From Ruegeria spongiae (GTDB taxonomy: Bacteria; Pseudomonadota; Alphaproteobacteria; Rhodobacterales; Rhodobacteraceae): a stretch of DNA of 64,000 nt. The notes below the pieces were generated by a model, which searched no databases, had not been told where the DNA came from, and saw only the letters and a program-made list of their open reading frames with translations. The DNA lies in assembly GCF_023502395.1 (NCBI RefSeq), contig NZ_JAMFMB010000008.1, positions 62,001-126,000 on the forward strand. The letters are read 5' to 3'. The position numbers and the translations under genes were made by a program. This document shows positions 53,928-64,000 of this stretch, piece after piece; position 1 is the stretch's first letter, and the number at the start of each line of letters is the position of its first letter.

Positions 53928-54416
53928 TTAGCTCAGGGCGCGATCCAGCAGCGAGTTGGCGCTGACGGTGCCGACGAAACGATTGGTTTCGGGTTCGACC
54001 AGGATCACGTGACGCTTGAATTTGTAGATCAGGAAGATGCCTTCCATCACCGGTGTGTCGGGGGCCGCGACGGGAATGTTGGTTGGCCTCGACATGTTGT
54101 CGCGCACCTTCTCGGACTTCAGCCGGTCAAGCTGCTGTTCGAAATCGTTGTGCGTGAGGTTCATGAAGCTCAGCGACTCGATCGACACCCGCATCACGTC
54201 GTCATTCAGCCCGATCGTGGCCGCCTTGGGGAGGATCAGCTTCAGCAGCGTGGGCGCGGTGAACACGCCCACATAGGTTCCGTCCCCGTCCACCACCGGC
54301 AGAAACCGCGCCCGGCTGCCCTTGATGATGTTGAATGCGGCGGCGATGCTTTCATCCGGATGGATGGTCTTTTGCACCTCTGGCGGCACCATCACATCAT
54401 AGCAAGTCAGACCCAT
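53928..54416 (-). CDS. CBS-domain pair protein
   Basis: Codes for 162 residues forming a Bateman module. CBS 1 is about 8-65 (IHPDESIAAAFNIIKGSRARFLPVVD, quoted in part) and CBS 2 about 110-160 (NIPVAAPDTPVMEGIFLIYKFKRHVILV, quoted in part). Such modules bind adenine nucleotides. It lies directly ahead of the antiporter and is probably cotranscribed, so it may gate transport according to energy state. Confidence 0.85.
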   Translation of the reverse strand: MGLTCYDVMVPPEVQKTIHPDESIAAAFNIIKGSRARFLPVVDGDGTYVGVFTAPTLLKLILPKAATIGLNDDVMRVSIESLSFMNLTHNDFEQQLDRLKSEKVRDNMSRPTNIPVAAPDTPVMEGIFLIYKFKRHVILVEPETNRFVGTVSANSLLDRALS

Positions 54417-54781
54417 GCTCTTCCTCGGGGTTGGAACGGTTCAAAGGCGATCCGGCCAGTCAGGAGGTATATGCTCAGCCGGCTCGGGGTTCACCCGGCG
54501 CCTCTTTTCATTCACGCTATCGCTTGACCAGTCTTAACGCAGCGTCTTTCGAACCGCTGCACCGATAATTGTCATCTGCTGAATTGGCGCCGGGTCAGGT
54601 CGGACATACGCTTCATAGCGCGCAACCGAATCGTCGCCCGGTACTTTAAGCCGGGTGTTGCGTCAGTGGCGAATTGCGACTATCCACGCGCGGTGGCCGC
54701 ACGGTCATGAGAATCACAATCAAGAAATGCCGTGGTTGACCCATACGCTTCGGGGGTCACATCCGGCGAAGGAGAAGCGAT
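54417..54781. other. Divergent intergenic region upstream of rplO
   Basis: 365 bases with no supportable gene; specifically no rpmD, which normally precedes rplO. A small hairpin (CCCGG / CCGGG near 54637-54656) is visible. The rplO ribosome-binding site GAAGGAGAA lies just before the ATG. A promoter for the rplO-secY group must be here, but I cannot place it with confidence. Confidence 0.5.
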
Positions 54782-55255
54782 ATGAAACTGCATGAACTGC
54801 GCGACAACGCTGGCGCAACCAAATCCCGCAAACGGGTTGGCCGTGGTCCGGGTTCGGGCACCGGTAAGACCGGTGGCCGGGGTATCAAAGGTCAGAAATC
54901 CCGTTCGGGTGTGGCCATCAACGGTTACGAAGGCGGCCAGATGCCGCTGTATCAGCGTCTGCCCAAGCGTGGCTTCAACAAGCCCAACCGCAAGGCATTT
55001 GCCGTTGTGAACCTGGGCCTGATCCAGAAATTCGTCGATGCCGGCAAGCTGGACGCCAAGGCGGCCATCACCGAGGACGCGCTGGTTGCCAGCGGTCTGG
55101 TACGCCGCAAGCTGGACGGTGTCCGCATCCTCGCCAAGGGCGAAATTTCGACCAAGGTGAACCTGGAAGTAACCGGTGCGTCCAAGGCTGCTGTCGAAGC
55201 GGTCGAAAAAGCGGGCGGCTCACTTAAGGTCACAAACGCTGCTGCGGCAGAGTAA
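54782..55255 (+). CDS. rplO: 50S ribosomal protein L15
   Basis: A 157-residue L15. The glycine- and arginine-rich N-terminus ([19 protein letters not shown]) and [18 protein letters not shown] are diagnostic. It is the first gene of this part of the spc operon; the expected upstream rpmD and rpsE are absent. GAAGGAG lies eight bases before the ATG. Confidence 0.97.
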   Translation: MKLHELRDNAGATKSRKRVGRGPGSGTGKTGGRGIKGQKSRSGVAINGYEGGQMPLYQRLPKRGFNKPNRKAFAVVNLGLIQKFVDAGKLDAKAAITEDALVASGLVRRKLDGVRILAKGEISTKVNLEVTGASKAAVEAVEKAGGSLKVTNAAAAE

Positions 55256-55308
55256 CCGCTTGTGAGCGGGCACCGACCCGCTTACATAGTGCCTCAAGTT
55301 TTCCAAAG

Positions 55309-55347
55309 ACGCCGCCCGAGCCGGAAAACGGTTCCGGGCGGCGTTTT
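55309..55347 (+). terminator. Intrinsic terminator or attenuator between rplO and secY
   Basis: A 15-bp GC-rich stem (55309-55323 with 55329-55344, one bulged C) closed by a GAAAA loop and followed by TTTT. It sits 19 bases before the secY ATG inside a normally continuous operon, so it probably lowers secY-adk expression relative to ribosomal proteins. Confidence 0.8.
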
Positions 55348-55365
55348 CACAAGAGAGACCGATTA

Positions 55366-56726
<1,361 letters not shown>

Positions 56727-56730
<4 letters not shown>

Positions 56731-57368
56731 ACATTATACTATTGGGCCCGCCGGGTGCCGGTAAAGGCACTCAGGCGCGGCATCTGGTCGATACCCGCGA
56801 CATGATCCAGCTGAGCACCGGTGATATGCTGCGCGCAGCCCGCACCAGCGGCACCGAAATGGGCCAAAAAGTGGCCGAGATCATGGACTCGGGCAAACTG
56901 GTCACCGACGAGATCGTCATCGGCCTGATCGAGGAACAGCTGACCACGCAAAGCGGGTCGGGCTTCATCTTTGACGGCTTCCCGCGCACGCTGGCGCAGG
57001 CCGACGCGCTGGCTGCGCTGCTGACCAAGCTGGGCCAATCGCTGCACACGGTGATCGAGATCCGCGTCGATGACGAAGCGCTGGTTCAACGCATTTCGGG
57101 CCGCTTTACCTGCGGCGATTGCGGTGAAGTCTATCACGACAAGACCAAGCCAACTTCAGTTGACGGTAAGTGCGACAATTGCGGCAGCACCAACATGGTT
57201 CGCCGCGCCGACGACAATGCCGACAGCCTGCGCACGCGGCTGATGGAATACTACAAAAAAACCTCGCCGCTGATTGGATATTACTACGCCAAGGGCGATC
57301 TGCGCCCGCTGAACGGGTTGGCCGATATCAGTGAGGTCACTGCCTCGGTTGAGGCTATTCTGGGTTGA
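56727..57368 (+). CDS. adk: Adenylate kinase, zinc-binding form
   Basis: A 213-residue enzyme equilibrating ATP, AMP and ADP. P-loop GPPGAGKGT is at 7-15 and [10 protein letters not shown] at 82-91. The LID domain carries four cysteines (C129, C132, C149, C152), the structural zinc site typical of Gram-positive bacteria and some alphaproteobacteria. Start overlaps the secY stop by four bases. Confidence 0.97.
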
Positions 57369-57440
57369 GATCGCGCGGGGGTTGACGATCCCCGCAAAAG
57401 CCTCTACCCACCCCCATCCCTTAGGGGACATGATTCCTTC

Positions 57441-57458
57441 GGGCAGATTCGTCTGCCC
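57441..57458 (+). promoter_or_regulatory. UUCG-capped hairpin in the rpsM leader
   Basis: GGGCAGA-TTCG-TCTGCCC is a perfect 7-bp stem with a UUCG tetraloop, a very stable RNA fold. It lies in the 198-base adk-rpsM gap with no T-run after it. A second stem, GGTTCCG / CGGAACC, occurs at 57525-57544, 22 bases before rpsM. Together they may form a leader for ribosomal-protein feedback or an adk transcript-end structure. Confidence 0.6.
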
Positions 57459-57566
57459 AAAGACCACCTCGAAAAAATGCTGGACCCTCTGGCCTCACTG
57501 CCAAGGTAAAGCGTTGTGAAAAAAGGTTCCGGAGCTACGGAACCGCAACGAAAAGGAAAGTGACAC

Positions 57567-57935
57567 GTGGCACGTATTGCCGGCGTAAACATCCCGACTG
57601 CAAAGCGGGTACCCATCGCCCTCACCTATATCACCGGAATCGGCAACACCTCGGCCAACGCGATCTGCGAAGCCGTGGGCATCGATGCGACCCGTCGCGT
57701 CAACGAGCTGTCCGACGCCGAAGTTCTGTCCATCCGCGAACACATCGACGCCAACTACTCGGTCGAAGGTGACCTGCGTCGCGAAGTGCAGATGAACATC
57801 AAACGCCTGATGGATCTGGGCTGCTACCGTGGCCTGCGCCACCGTCGCAACCTGCCGGTCCGCGGTCAGCGCACCCACACCAACGCTCGCACCCGCAAAG
57901 GCCCCGCAAAGGCCATTGCCGGCAAGAAGAAATAA
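57567..57935 (+). CDS. rpsM: 30S ribosomal protein S13
   Basis: A 122-residue S13 ([31 protein letters not shown], and the basic tail [20 protein letters not shown]). It starts with GTG at 57567, with AAAGGAAAG upstream. It opens the alpha operon rpsM-rpsK-rpoA-rplQ. rpmJ is not between adk and rpsM. Confidence 0.97.
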   Translation: MARIAGVNIPTAKRVPIALTYITGIGNTSANAICEAVGIDATRRVNELSDAEVLSIREHIDANYSVEGDLRREVQMNIKRLMDLGCYRGLRHRRNLPVRGQRTHTNARTRKGPAKAIAGKKK

Positions 57936-57949
57936 GGAGGGTCTGACCG

Positions 57950-58339
57950 ATGGCACGCGACAAGACTCGTACCAAGAAAAAAGAGCGCAAGAATATCGCA
58001 ACGGGCGTCGCCCATGTGAACTCGACGTTCAACAACACCAAGATCCTGATCTCGGATGTGCAGGGCAACGCGATCTCGTGGTCGTCCGCTGGCACAATGG
58101 GCTTCAAAGGGTCGCGGAAATCGACGCCTTATGCGGCTCAGCTGGCCGCCGAAGATGCGGGCAAAAAAGCCCAGGATCACGGCGTCAAGACGCTGGAAGT
58201 CGAAGTTCAGGGCCCCGGTTCGGGCCGTGAATCGGCACTGCGCGCTCTGGCTGCTGCGGGCTTCAACATCACGTCGATCCGTGACGTGACGCCGATCGCT
58301 CACAACGGCTGCCGCCCGCCGAAGCGCCGCCGCGTCTAA
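57950..58339 (+). CDS. rpsK: 30S ribosomal protein S11
   Basis: A 129-residue S11 with [38 protein letters not shown] and the invariant C-terminal [12 protein letters not shown]. It follows rpsM after 14 bases with AAGGAGG as ribosome-binding site. Confidence 0.98.
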   Translation: MARDKTRTKKKERKNIATGVAHVNSTFNNTKILISDVQGNAISWSSAGTMGFKGSRKSTPYAAQLAAEDAGKKAQDHGVKTLEVEVQGPGSGRESALRALAAAGFNITSIRDVTPIAHNGCRPPKRRRV

Positions 58340-58453
58340 GCGACAGAACTACTGCTGGGGTTCGTGTTTTGGCACGGCCCCAGTTCGTCATTTTGAACCT
58401 CGGGCGTCTGCACCTTGTTGGACATGGGGCGCAGACAGGAATGGAGGGATTAC

Positions 58454-59470
58454 ATGATCCACAAGAATTGGGCAGAATTGATCAAGCCGACCCAGCTTGA
58501 CGTCAAACCGGGCAACGACCCCGCGCGTCAGGCCACCGTTGTGGCCGAACCGCTGGAGCGTGGCTTTGGTCTGACTCTGGGCAACGCGCTGCGTCGCATC
58601 CTGATGAGCTCGCTTCAGGGCGCCGCCGTCACCAGCGTTCAGATCGACAATGTTCTGCATGAGTTTTCCAGCGTTGCCGGTGTCCGCGAAGACGTCACCG
58701 ACATCATCCTGAACCTCAAGCAGGTCTCGCTGCGCATGGAAGTCGAAGGCCCCAAGCGCCTGTCGATCAATGCCAAAGGCCCCGCCGTTGTCACCGCAGG
58801 CGACATCAGCGAAAGCGCCGGTATCGAGATCCTGAACCGCGAACACGTGATTTGCCACCTCGACGATGGTGCGGACCTGTTCATGGAGCTGACCGTCAAC
58901 ACCGGCAAGGGCTATGTCTCGTCCGAGAAGAACAAGCCCGAGGATGCGCCCATCGGTCTGATCCCGATCGACGCGATCTATTCGCCGGTCAAGAAGGTGT
59001 CCTATGATGTGCAGCCGACCCGTGAGGGCCAGGTGCTGGACTATGACAAGCTGACCATGAAGATCGACACCGATGGTTCGATCACGCCGGACGACGCGGT
59101 GGCCTTTGCCGCGCGCATCCTGCAGGATCAGCTGTCGATCTTCGTCAACTTCGACGAGCCGGAATCGGCAGGTCGCCAGGACGAGGACGACGGGCTCGAG
59201 TTCAACCCGCTGCTGCTCAAGAAAGTCGACGAACTGGAACTGTCGGTCCGGTCGGCAAACTGCCTGAAGAACGACAACATCGTCTATATCGGCGACCTGA
59301 TCCAGAAGACCGAAGCCGAGATGCTGCGCACCCCGAACTTCGGCCGCAAGTCGCTGAACGAGATCAAGGAAGTGCTGTCCGGCATGGGTCTGCACCTCGG
59401 CATGGATGTCGAGGATTGGCCGCCCGACAACATCGAAGATCTGGCGAAGAAATTCGAAGACGCGTTTTAA
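58454..59470 (+). CDS. rpoA: RNA polymerase alpha subunit
   Basis: A 338-residue alpha subunit. The N-terminal dimerisation domain (about 1-235) has [20 protein letters not shown] (in part); the C-terminal domain (about 250-325) has the DNA/activator-contact helices [20 protein letters not shown] (in part) and [16 protein letters not shown] 58454 is preceded by GGAGGG; upstream in-frame codons are spurious. Confidence 0.98.
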   Translation: MIHKNWAELIKPTQLDVKPGNDPARQATVVAEPLERGFGLTLGNALRRILMSSLQGAAVTSVQIDNVLHEFSSVAGVREDVTDIILNLKQVSLRMEVEGPKRLSINAKGPAVVTAGDISESAGIEILNREHVICHLDDGADLFMELTVNTGKGYVSSEKNKPEDAPIGLIPIDAIYSPVKKVSYDVQPTREGQVLDYDKLTMKIDTDGSITPDDAVAFAARILQDQLSIFVNFDEPESAGRQDEDDGLEFNPLLLKKVDELELSVRSANCLKNDNIVYIGDLIQKTEAEMLRTPNFGRKSLNEIKEVLSGMGLHLGMDVEDWPPDNIEDLAKKFEDAF

Positions 59471-59588
59471 GCGCGTCTTCCCCAATGCCCGGACCTCCGG
59501 GGAATGTATGGGCAAACACGCCCCAAGGAGAGCCCCTGACACGCATCGTGGGCCAGACAAAGTAAAAGTCGAAAGAAGGAACTAGAAA

Positions 59589-60008
59589 ATGCGTCACGCA
59601 CGTGGTTACCGCCGCCTGAACCGGACACATGAGCACCGCAAGGCGCTCTTTTCCAACATGGCTGGCTCGCTCATCGAGCATGAGCAGATCAAGACAACGC
59701 TGCCCAAGGCCAAAGAACTGCGCCCGGTCATCGAAAAGATGATCACGCTGGCCAAGCGCGGCGACCTGCACGCCCGCCGTCAGGCCGCCTCGAAGCTGAA
59801 AGAAGACAAGGACGTCGCCAAACTGTTCGACGTTCTGGGCCCGCGCTACAAGGACCGTCAGGGCGGTTATGTCCGCATCCTGAAGGCCGGCTTCCGCTAT
59901 GGCGACATGGCCCCGATGGCGATCATCGAATTCGTTGACCGCGATCTGGATGCCAAAGGCGCCGCCGACAAGGCCCGCGTTGCTGCCGAAGAGGCCGCAG
60001 AAGAATAA
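59589..60008 (+). CDS. rplQ: 50S ribosomal protein L17
   Basis: A 139-residue L17: [20 protein letters not shown], the [22 protein letters not shown] helix (in part) and [20 protein letters not shown]. The C-terminal alanine/glutamate tail is common in alphaproteobacteria. It is last in the operon, with a terminator beyond. Confidence 0.98.
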   Translation: MRHARGYRRLNRTHEHRKALFSNMAGSLIEHEQIKTTLPKAKELRPVIEKMITLAKRGDLHARRQAASKLKEDKDVAKLFDVLGPRYKDRQGGYVRILKAGFRYGDMAPMAIIEFVDRDLDAKGAADKARVAAEEAAEE

Positions 60009-60034
60009 GCCCACTCAACCGGTGGACCAAGTGA

Positions 60035-60060
60035 ACCCCGTGCCTTTGGCGCGGGGTTTT
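60035..60060 (+). terminator. Intrinsic terminator of the alpha operon
   Basis: CCCCGTGCC (60035-60043) pairs with GGCGCGGGG (60047-60055) around TTT, followed by TTTTT. It begins 27 bases after the rplQ stop. Confidence 0.9.
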
Positions 60061-60146
60061 TCGTTGTGGCGGATCAGGTGGGTATGCTTGCATTCCAAGC
60101 GCCGCCGCCGCATATCGCTTGGGCGATACTTGATATGAGGTCAGGA

Positions 60147-61532
60147 ATGCTGCGCGCGCTGCTTACCGTTCTCTTGCTGATCCCGGCGTCCGTGGCACTG
60201 GCTGAGACGCGGGTTCCCGCCAGCCAGTCCGAGATTTCGCTGGGCTTTGCCCCGGTGGTCAAACAGGCCGCCCCGGCAGTGGTCAACATCTATGCCAAGA
60301 TCGTGCGGCCGGGCCGGGCCAACCCGTTTTTCTCGGACCCGTTCTTTCAAGATTTTTTTGGCCGCAGCTTCGGCGAGCCGCAGCCGCGGGTGCAGAACTC
60401 GCTTGGTTCCGGCGTGATCCTTTCCGAGGACGGCTATGTGGTCTCGAACTATCATGTGGTGGGCTCGGCGACCGAGATCCGCGTGGTCACCACCGACCGG
60501 CGCGAGCATTCGGCGCAGGTGGTGCTGGGCGACAAGGAAAGCGACATTGCCATCTTGCGGCTGAGCGAGGCGACGGACCTGCCGTTTCTGTCCTTGCGCG
60601 ATTCCGATCATGTCGAGGTGGGTGAGTTGGTGCTCGCCATCGGCAACCCGTTTGGCGTCGGTCAGACCGTGAGCAGCGGCATCGTTTCGGGGCTGGCGCG
60701 CTCGGGCACGGCGACGGGCAATGCGCGGGGGTATTTCCTGCAGACTGATGCGCCGATCAATCCGGGCAATTCGGGAGGCGCGCTGGTGGATGTGAATGGT
60801 GATCTCATTGGCATCAACACCTCGATCCTGACGCGTTCGGGCGGGTCGAACGGCATCGGCTTTGCCATCCCCGCCAATCTGGTGGCTGAGTTCCTGCGTC
60901 AGGCGCGTCAGGGTGCAGAGGCGTTCCAGCAGCCCTGGGCGGGCATGTCGGGCCAGCCGATGACCGCTGATATCGCTGAATCGCTGGGCCTCGATCTGCC
61001 CGGCGGGTTCGTGCTGTCGGGCTTGCACCCGCTCAGCCCGTTTGCAAAGGCGGGTTTCCGCGCCGGTGATGTCATCACCCATATGGACGGGCAGGAGGTC
61101 AACTCACCCCCCGAAATGATGTTCCGCATGGCCGTGGCCGGGATCGGTGGCAGCGCAATGGTCATCCGCTATCGCGGCGGGGCCTCGGAACAGGTGGAGG
61201 TTGCCATGCACCCAGCCCCCGACGAGCCGCCTGCGCAGGAAACCACGCTGGATGACCGCACCGTGCTGCCCGGTCTGACCGTGGCCCGCGCGAACCCGGC
61301 GGTGATCGCGGGGTTGACCCTGTCGGTTTCGACCGAAGGGGTGGTGGTGCTGGATCCCGGCGCTTATGGCAATCGCGCAGGGATTCGGCGTGGCGACGTG
61401 GTTGAGCGGATCAACGATCGCGAGATCATCAGCCCGGCGGATGTGCAACAAGCGTTGACCGATCCGGGCCGCCGGGTGCGGATGGTGCTGAACCGGCGCG
61501 GTCAGAGCGTCTCATTGCGGTTCCGGTTGTAA
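60147..61532 (+). CDS. Do/DegP-family periplasmic serine protease
   Basis: A 461-residue HtrA-type protease. A signal peptide ends near residue 19 (ALA-E). The trypsin-like domain has the triad H103 (SNYHVVG), D133 (ESDIAIL) and S209 (GNSGGALV). Two PDZ domains follow (about 245-345 and 365-455). It degrades or refolds damaged envelope proteins. I prefer ATG 60147, with GAGG six bases upstream, over ATG 60135. It begins about 85 bases after the alpha-operon terminator and ends three bases before rarA. Confidence 0.93.
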   Translation: MLRALLTVLLLIPASVALAETRVPASQSEISLGFAPVVKQAAPAVVNIYAKIVRPGRANPFFSDPFFQDFFGRSFGEPQPRVQNSLGSGVILSEDGYVVSNYHVVGSATEIRVVTTDRREHSAQVVLGDKESDIAILRLSEATDLPFLSLRDSDHVEVGELVLAIGNPFGVGQTVSSGIVSGLARSGTATGNARGYFLQTDAPINPGNSGGALVDVNGDLIGINTSILTRSGGSNGIGFAIPANLVAEFLRQARQGAEAFQQPWAGMSGQPMTADIAESLGLDLPGGFVLSGLHPLSPFAKAGFRAGDVITHMDGQEVNSPPEMMFRMAVAGIGGSAMVIRYRGGASEQVEVAMHPAPDEPPAQETTLDDRTVLPGLTVARANPAVIAGLTLSVSTEGVVVLDPGAYGNRAGIRRGDVVERINDREIISPADVQQALTDPGRRVRMVLNRRGQSVSLRFRL

Positions 61533-61535
61533 GCC

Positions 61536-62849
61536 ATGGCTGATCTCTTCGATACCGGCGCAGCCGTACCCGAACACGCCCCGCCCCGACCGCTGGCCGA
61601 CCGGCTCAGGCCGCAATCCCTGGCTGAGGTGGTCGGGCAGGAACAGGTTCTTGGCCCCGAGGCTCCGCTGGGCGTGATGCTGGCTTCTGGCGCGTTGTCC
61701 AGCCTGATCCTCTGGGGACCGCCGGGGGTGGGCAAGACCACCATCGCGCGGCTTCTGGCGCAGGAAACCGACCTGCATTTCGTGCAAATCAGCGCCATTT
61801 TCACCGGGGTGCCGGACCTGAAAAAGGTCTTTGAGGCCGCCAAGCTGCGCCGTCAGAACGGCAAGGGCACGCTGCTGTTCGTGGACGAGATTCACCGCTT
61901 CAACAAGGCGCAGCAGGACGGGTTCCTGCCGCATATGGAGGATGGCACCATCCTGCTGGTGGGGGCGACCACCGAAAACCCCTCGTTCGAGCTGAACGCA
62001 GCCTTGCTGAGTCGGGCGCAGGTGCTGGTGCTGGAACGGCTGGATGGGGACCAGCTTGAGCGGTTGATCCAACGGGCCGAGCAGGATCTGGACACAGCGC
62101 TGCCGCTGACGGATCAGGCGCGGCGATCCCTGTTGGAAATGGCCGATGGCGACGGGCGGGCGCTGCTCAATCTGGTCGAACAGATCGCCGCATGGCGCGT
62201 CGACGCGCCGCTGGAGCCGGACGCGTTGTCGGCGCGGCTGATGCGGCGCGCGGCGAAATACGACAAATCGGGGGATGAGCATTACAACCTGATCTCGGCC
62301 CTGCATAAATCGGTGCGCGGCTCGGATCCGGATGCGGCGCTTTACTGGCTGGCGCGGATGCTGACCGGGGGCGAGGACCCGCGCTATCTGGCGCGCCGGA
62401 TCACGCGCATGGCGGTCGAGGATATCGGGCTGGCCGACCCGCAGGCGCAGTCGATCTGCCTGCACGCCTGGGAGGTCTATGAGCGGCTGGGCAGCCCCGA
62501 AGGAGAACTGGCGCTGGCGCAGGCGGTGACCTATCTGGCGCTGGCCCCGAAATCGAACGGGGCCTATGTGGGCTACAAGGCGGCGATGCGGCTGGCCAAA
62601 AAGACCGGCAGCGAACCGCCGCCCAAACACATCCTGAACGCGCCGACATCGCTGATGAAGGATCAGGGTTATGGCGCGGGCTATGATTATGACCACGATG
62701 CCGAGGACGGGTTTTCGGGACAGAACTATTTTCCCGAAGGCGTCGCCCGCGAAGAACTGTATCAGCCGGTCGAACGTGGCTTCGAGCGCGAGTTGAAAAA
62801 ACGGCGGGATTATTTTGCCAACCTGCGGGCCAAGCGCCGGGAAACTTGA
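61536..62849 (+). CDS. rarA: Replication-associated recombination protein A
   Basis: A 437-residue AAA+ ATPase of the RarA/MgsA/WRNIP1 family. Walker A GPPGVGKTT, Walker B LLFVDEIHRFNKAQQD and sensor 1 LLVGATTENPSFELN are followed by the C-terminal tetramerisation domain (NLISALHKSVRGSDPDAALYW, in part). It acts at stalled replication forks. Starts three bases after the protease stop. Confidence 0.95.
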   Translation: MADLFDTGAAVPEHAPPRPLADRLRPQSLAEVVGQEQVLGPEAPLGVMLASGALSSLILWGPPGVGKTTIARLLAQETDLHFVQISAIFTGVPDLKKVFEAAKLRRQNGKGTLLFVDEIHRFNKAQQDGFLPHMEDGTILLVGATTENPSFELNAALLSRAQVLVLERLDGDQLERLIQRAEQDLDTALPLTDQARRSLLEMADGDGRALLNLVEQIAAWRVDAPLEPDALSARLMRRAAKYDKSGDEHYNLISALHKSVRGSDPDAALYWLARMLTGGEDPRYLARRITRMAVEDIGLADPQAQSICLHAWEVYERLGSPEGELALAQAVTYLALAPKSNGAYVGYKAAMRLAKKTGSEPPPKHILNAPTSLMKDQGYGAGYDYDHDAEDGFSGQNYFPEGVAREELYQPVERGFERELKKRRDYFANLRAKRRET

Positions 62850-62880
62850 CATCCCCGCTCGCGCGCGCGACAGACCGCGC

Positions 62881-63261
62881 ATGTTGTCTTCTCTTCTACA
62901 TGTGGCTCTTGGCGGTGCGATCGGTGCCGCGCTCCGGCACCTGACGGGTGTTGGCGTGTTCCGCGCCTTCGGCCCGCAGGATTTTCCGGTGGCCATCCTC
63001 GCCGTCAATATCATCGGCTCGTTTTTGATGGGGTTTTTCGTGGTGACCGCGGCGCATCGCGGACTGACCCACCTGAACCCGTTCGTCATGACTGGAATCA
63101 TGGGCGGCTTCACCACCTTCTCGGCGTTTTCGCTTGAGGCGGTCACACTTTATGAACGCGGGGCTTTGGGCCATGCGGCGCTCTATGTGGGGCTCTCTGT
63201 CGGGCTCTCCATCGGGGCGCTGTTTCTGGGCCTCTATCTTGCGCGGGGACTTTGGACATGA
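62881..63261 (+). CDS. crcB: Fluoride channel CrcB/Fluc
   Basis: A 126-residue four-helix protein. It has GGAIGAALRHLTG near the N-terminus, VNIIGSFLMGF in helix 2 and the GGFTTFSAFSLE stretch whose threonine/serine and phenylalanines line the fluoride pore. It exports fluoride as a dual-topology dimer. No fluoride riboswitch fits in the 31 bases after rarA. It overlaps the next gene in ATGA. Confidence 0.94.
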   Translation: MLSSLLHVALGGAIGAALRHLTGVGVFRAFGPQDFPVAILAVNIIGSFLMGFFVVTAAHRGLTHLNPFVMTGIMGGFTTFSAFSLEAVTLYERGALGHAALYVGLSVGLSIGALFLGLYLARGLWT

Positions 63262-64000
63262 GCGGCGTACAGATGATCACAGTAGGTGAGGATGACGGCG
63301 ACCAGCGGCTCGACCGCTGGCTGCGCCGCCTGTTCCCTCATGTCAGCCAGGGGCGCATCGAAAAGATGTGTCGCAAGGGCGAGTTGCGGGTTGAGGGCGG
63401 CCGGGTCAAAGCCTCGACCCGGCTCGAAGTTGGTCAGGCCGTGCGGGTGCCGCCGCTGCCCGATGCTGACCACAAACCGGTTCAGGTCACGCCGCGAATT
63501 TCCGATGCGGATGCGAAGATGATCCGCGATTGCGTGATCTATCGCGACGATCATATCATCGCGCTGAACAAGCCACCGGGCCTGCCGGTGCAGGGCGGCA
63601 GCGGTCAGACCCGCCATGTGGACGGGCTGGGCGAGGCGCTGCGGTTTGGCTATGACGAAAACCCGCGCCTTGTGCACCGGCTCGACAAGGATACCTCGGG
63701 CGTGATGCTGCTGGCGCGGACCCGCGAGGCGGCGAAATCCCTGACTGCCGCTTTCCGCCACCGCAACACGCGCAAGATCTACTGGGGCCTGGTGGCGGGC
63801 GTTCCAACCCCCTACCTGGGCGAGATCAAGGCCGGTCTGGTCAAGGCGGGCGGGCATGGTCCGCAGGGCGAGGGCGAGAAGATGGTCGTCGTCCATCCCA
63901 GCGAGATCAATGACACACCGGGTGCCAAACGCGCCCACACGCTTTATGCCACGCTCTACCGGGTTGCGGGCCGCGCCGCCTGGGTGGCGATGGAGCCGCT
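63258..64000 (+). CDS. rluC: RluC-family 23S rRNA pseudouridine synthase, 5' part
   Basis: The first 247 codons are in the window. An N-terminal S4 RNA-binding domain (QRLDRWLRRLFPHVSQGRIEK, in part, about 16-75) precedes the synthase domain with catalytic aspartate in HRLDKDTSGV and the LNKPPGLPVQGG loop. RluC makes three pseudouridines in 23S rRNA; RluD-like specificity cannot be excluded. The ATG overlaps the crcB stop. Confidence 0.9.
   Translation, partial: MSGVQMITVGEDDGDQRLDRWLRRLFPHVSQGRIEKMCRKGELRVEGGRVKASTRLEVGQAVRVPPLPDADHKPVQVTPRISDADAKMIRDCVIYRDDHIIALNKPPGLPVQGGSGQTRHVDGLGEALRFGYDENPRLVHRLDKDTSGVMLLARTREAAKSLTAAFRHRNTRKIYWGLVAGVPTPYLGEIKAGLVKAGGHGPQGEGEKMVVVHPSEINDTPGAKRAHTLYATLYRVAGRAAWVAMEP

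Noticed and set aside
54417-54781. Hidden rpmD (L30) before rplO
   Set aside because: No frame in the gap resembles the roughly 60-residue L30.
62850-62880. Fluoride riboswitch before crcB
   Set aside because: The gap is only 31 bases and holds no matching fold.

Overview
The window is GC-rich bacterial chromosome, nearly fully coding, and most likely comes from a Roseobacter-group alphaproteobacterium (Rhodobacterales, Ruegeria/Phaeobacter-like). The evidence is the divergent regB / senC-regA redox locus, ahcY nearby, the hemD - Mic60-like - hemY cluster typical of alphaproteobacteria, an aglEFGAK alpha-glucoside operon, and carnitine-type and TTT-type uptake and catabolism genes. This placement is inference from gene content; no 16S gene is present.

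Layout. 1-7.5 kb: 5' part of regB (redox sensor kinase), divergent senC and regA, then a VOC protein, an HD hydrolase, a small secreted protein, a GT8 glycosyltransferase, ahcY, and DUF899 and DUF2853 proteins. 7.7-14.6 kb: DUF1761 protein, the overlapping tsaD-gpsA-YciI-EVE operon, and divergent hemD - Mic60-like - hemY; the Mic60-like gene carries a perfect 20-copy hexanucleotide repeat. 14.6-23.5 kb: aglEFGAK facing aglR and a GH1 glucosidase, with two matching LacI-type palindromes in the divergent promoter region. 23.6-27.7 kb: msrB-msrA, a lone hydantoinase/oxoprolinase A subunit, queG. 27.9-31.4 kb: a five-gene operon (DUF2141 protein, TetR regulator, 83-residue membrane protein, Rieske oxygenase, its reductase) whose promoter is bracketed by two TGTCA-N4-YGACA sites. 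31.5-36.7 kb: a tripartite tricarboxylate transporter with a divergent fumarase/ASL-superfamily lyase and a LysR regulator facing it.

36.7-45.4 kb: GST, mtgA, a low-GC zinc-ribbon membrane protein, hupB, AMP nucleosidase, VOC protein, LysR / class II aldolase / fatty-acid-hydroxylase-type protein, and a GlxA-type AraC regulator. 45.5-49.8 kb: acyl-CoA dehydrogenase, a SelW-like thioredoxin-fold protein, an NDP-forming acyl-CoA synthetase and a CaiD-like hydratase, which together look like a carnitine / gamma-butyrobetaine CoA pathway. 49.8-52.5 kb: methyltransferase and NAD(P)-dependent epimerase, followed by a scar of mobile DNA (IS481-type transposase remnant, tyrosine-recombinase remnant, 5' fragment of a tRNA-Ser-like gene). 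52.5-54.4 kb: NhaD-type antiporter and a CBS protein. 54.8-60 kb: rplO-secY-adk-rpsM-rpsK-rpoA-rplQ, the distal spc and alpha operons, cut off from the rest of the spc operon. 60-64 kb: Do/DegP-type protease, rarA, crcB and the 5' part of an rluC-type gene.

The best candidates for new biology are the autoregulated Rieske operon of unknown substrate, the TTT-linked lyase with altered catalytic signatures, the CoA-ligase carnitine-type operon containing an Rdx protein, and the slippage-prone repeat in the Mic60-like protein. No CRISPR array, no rRNA gene and no intact tRNA gene was seen.
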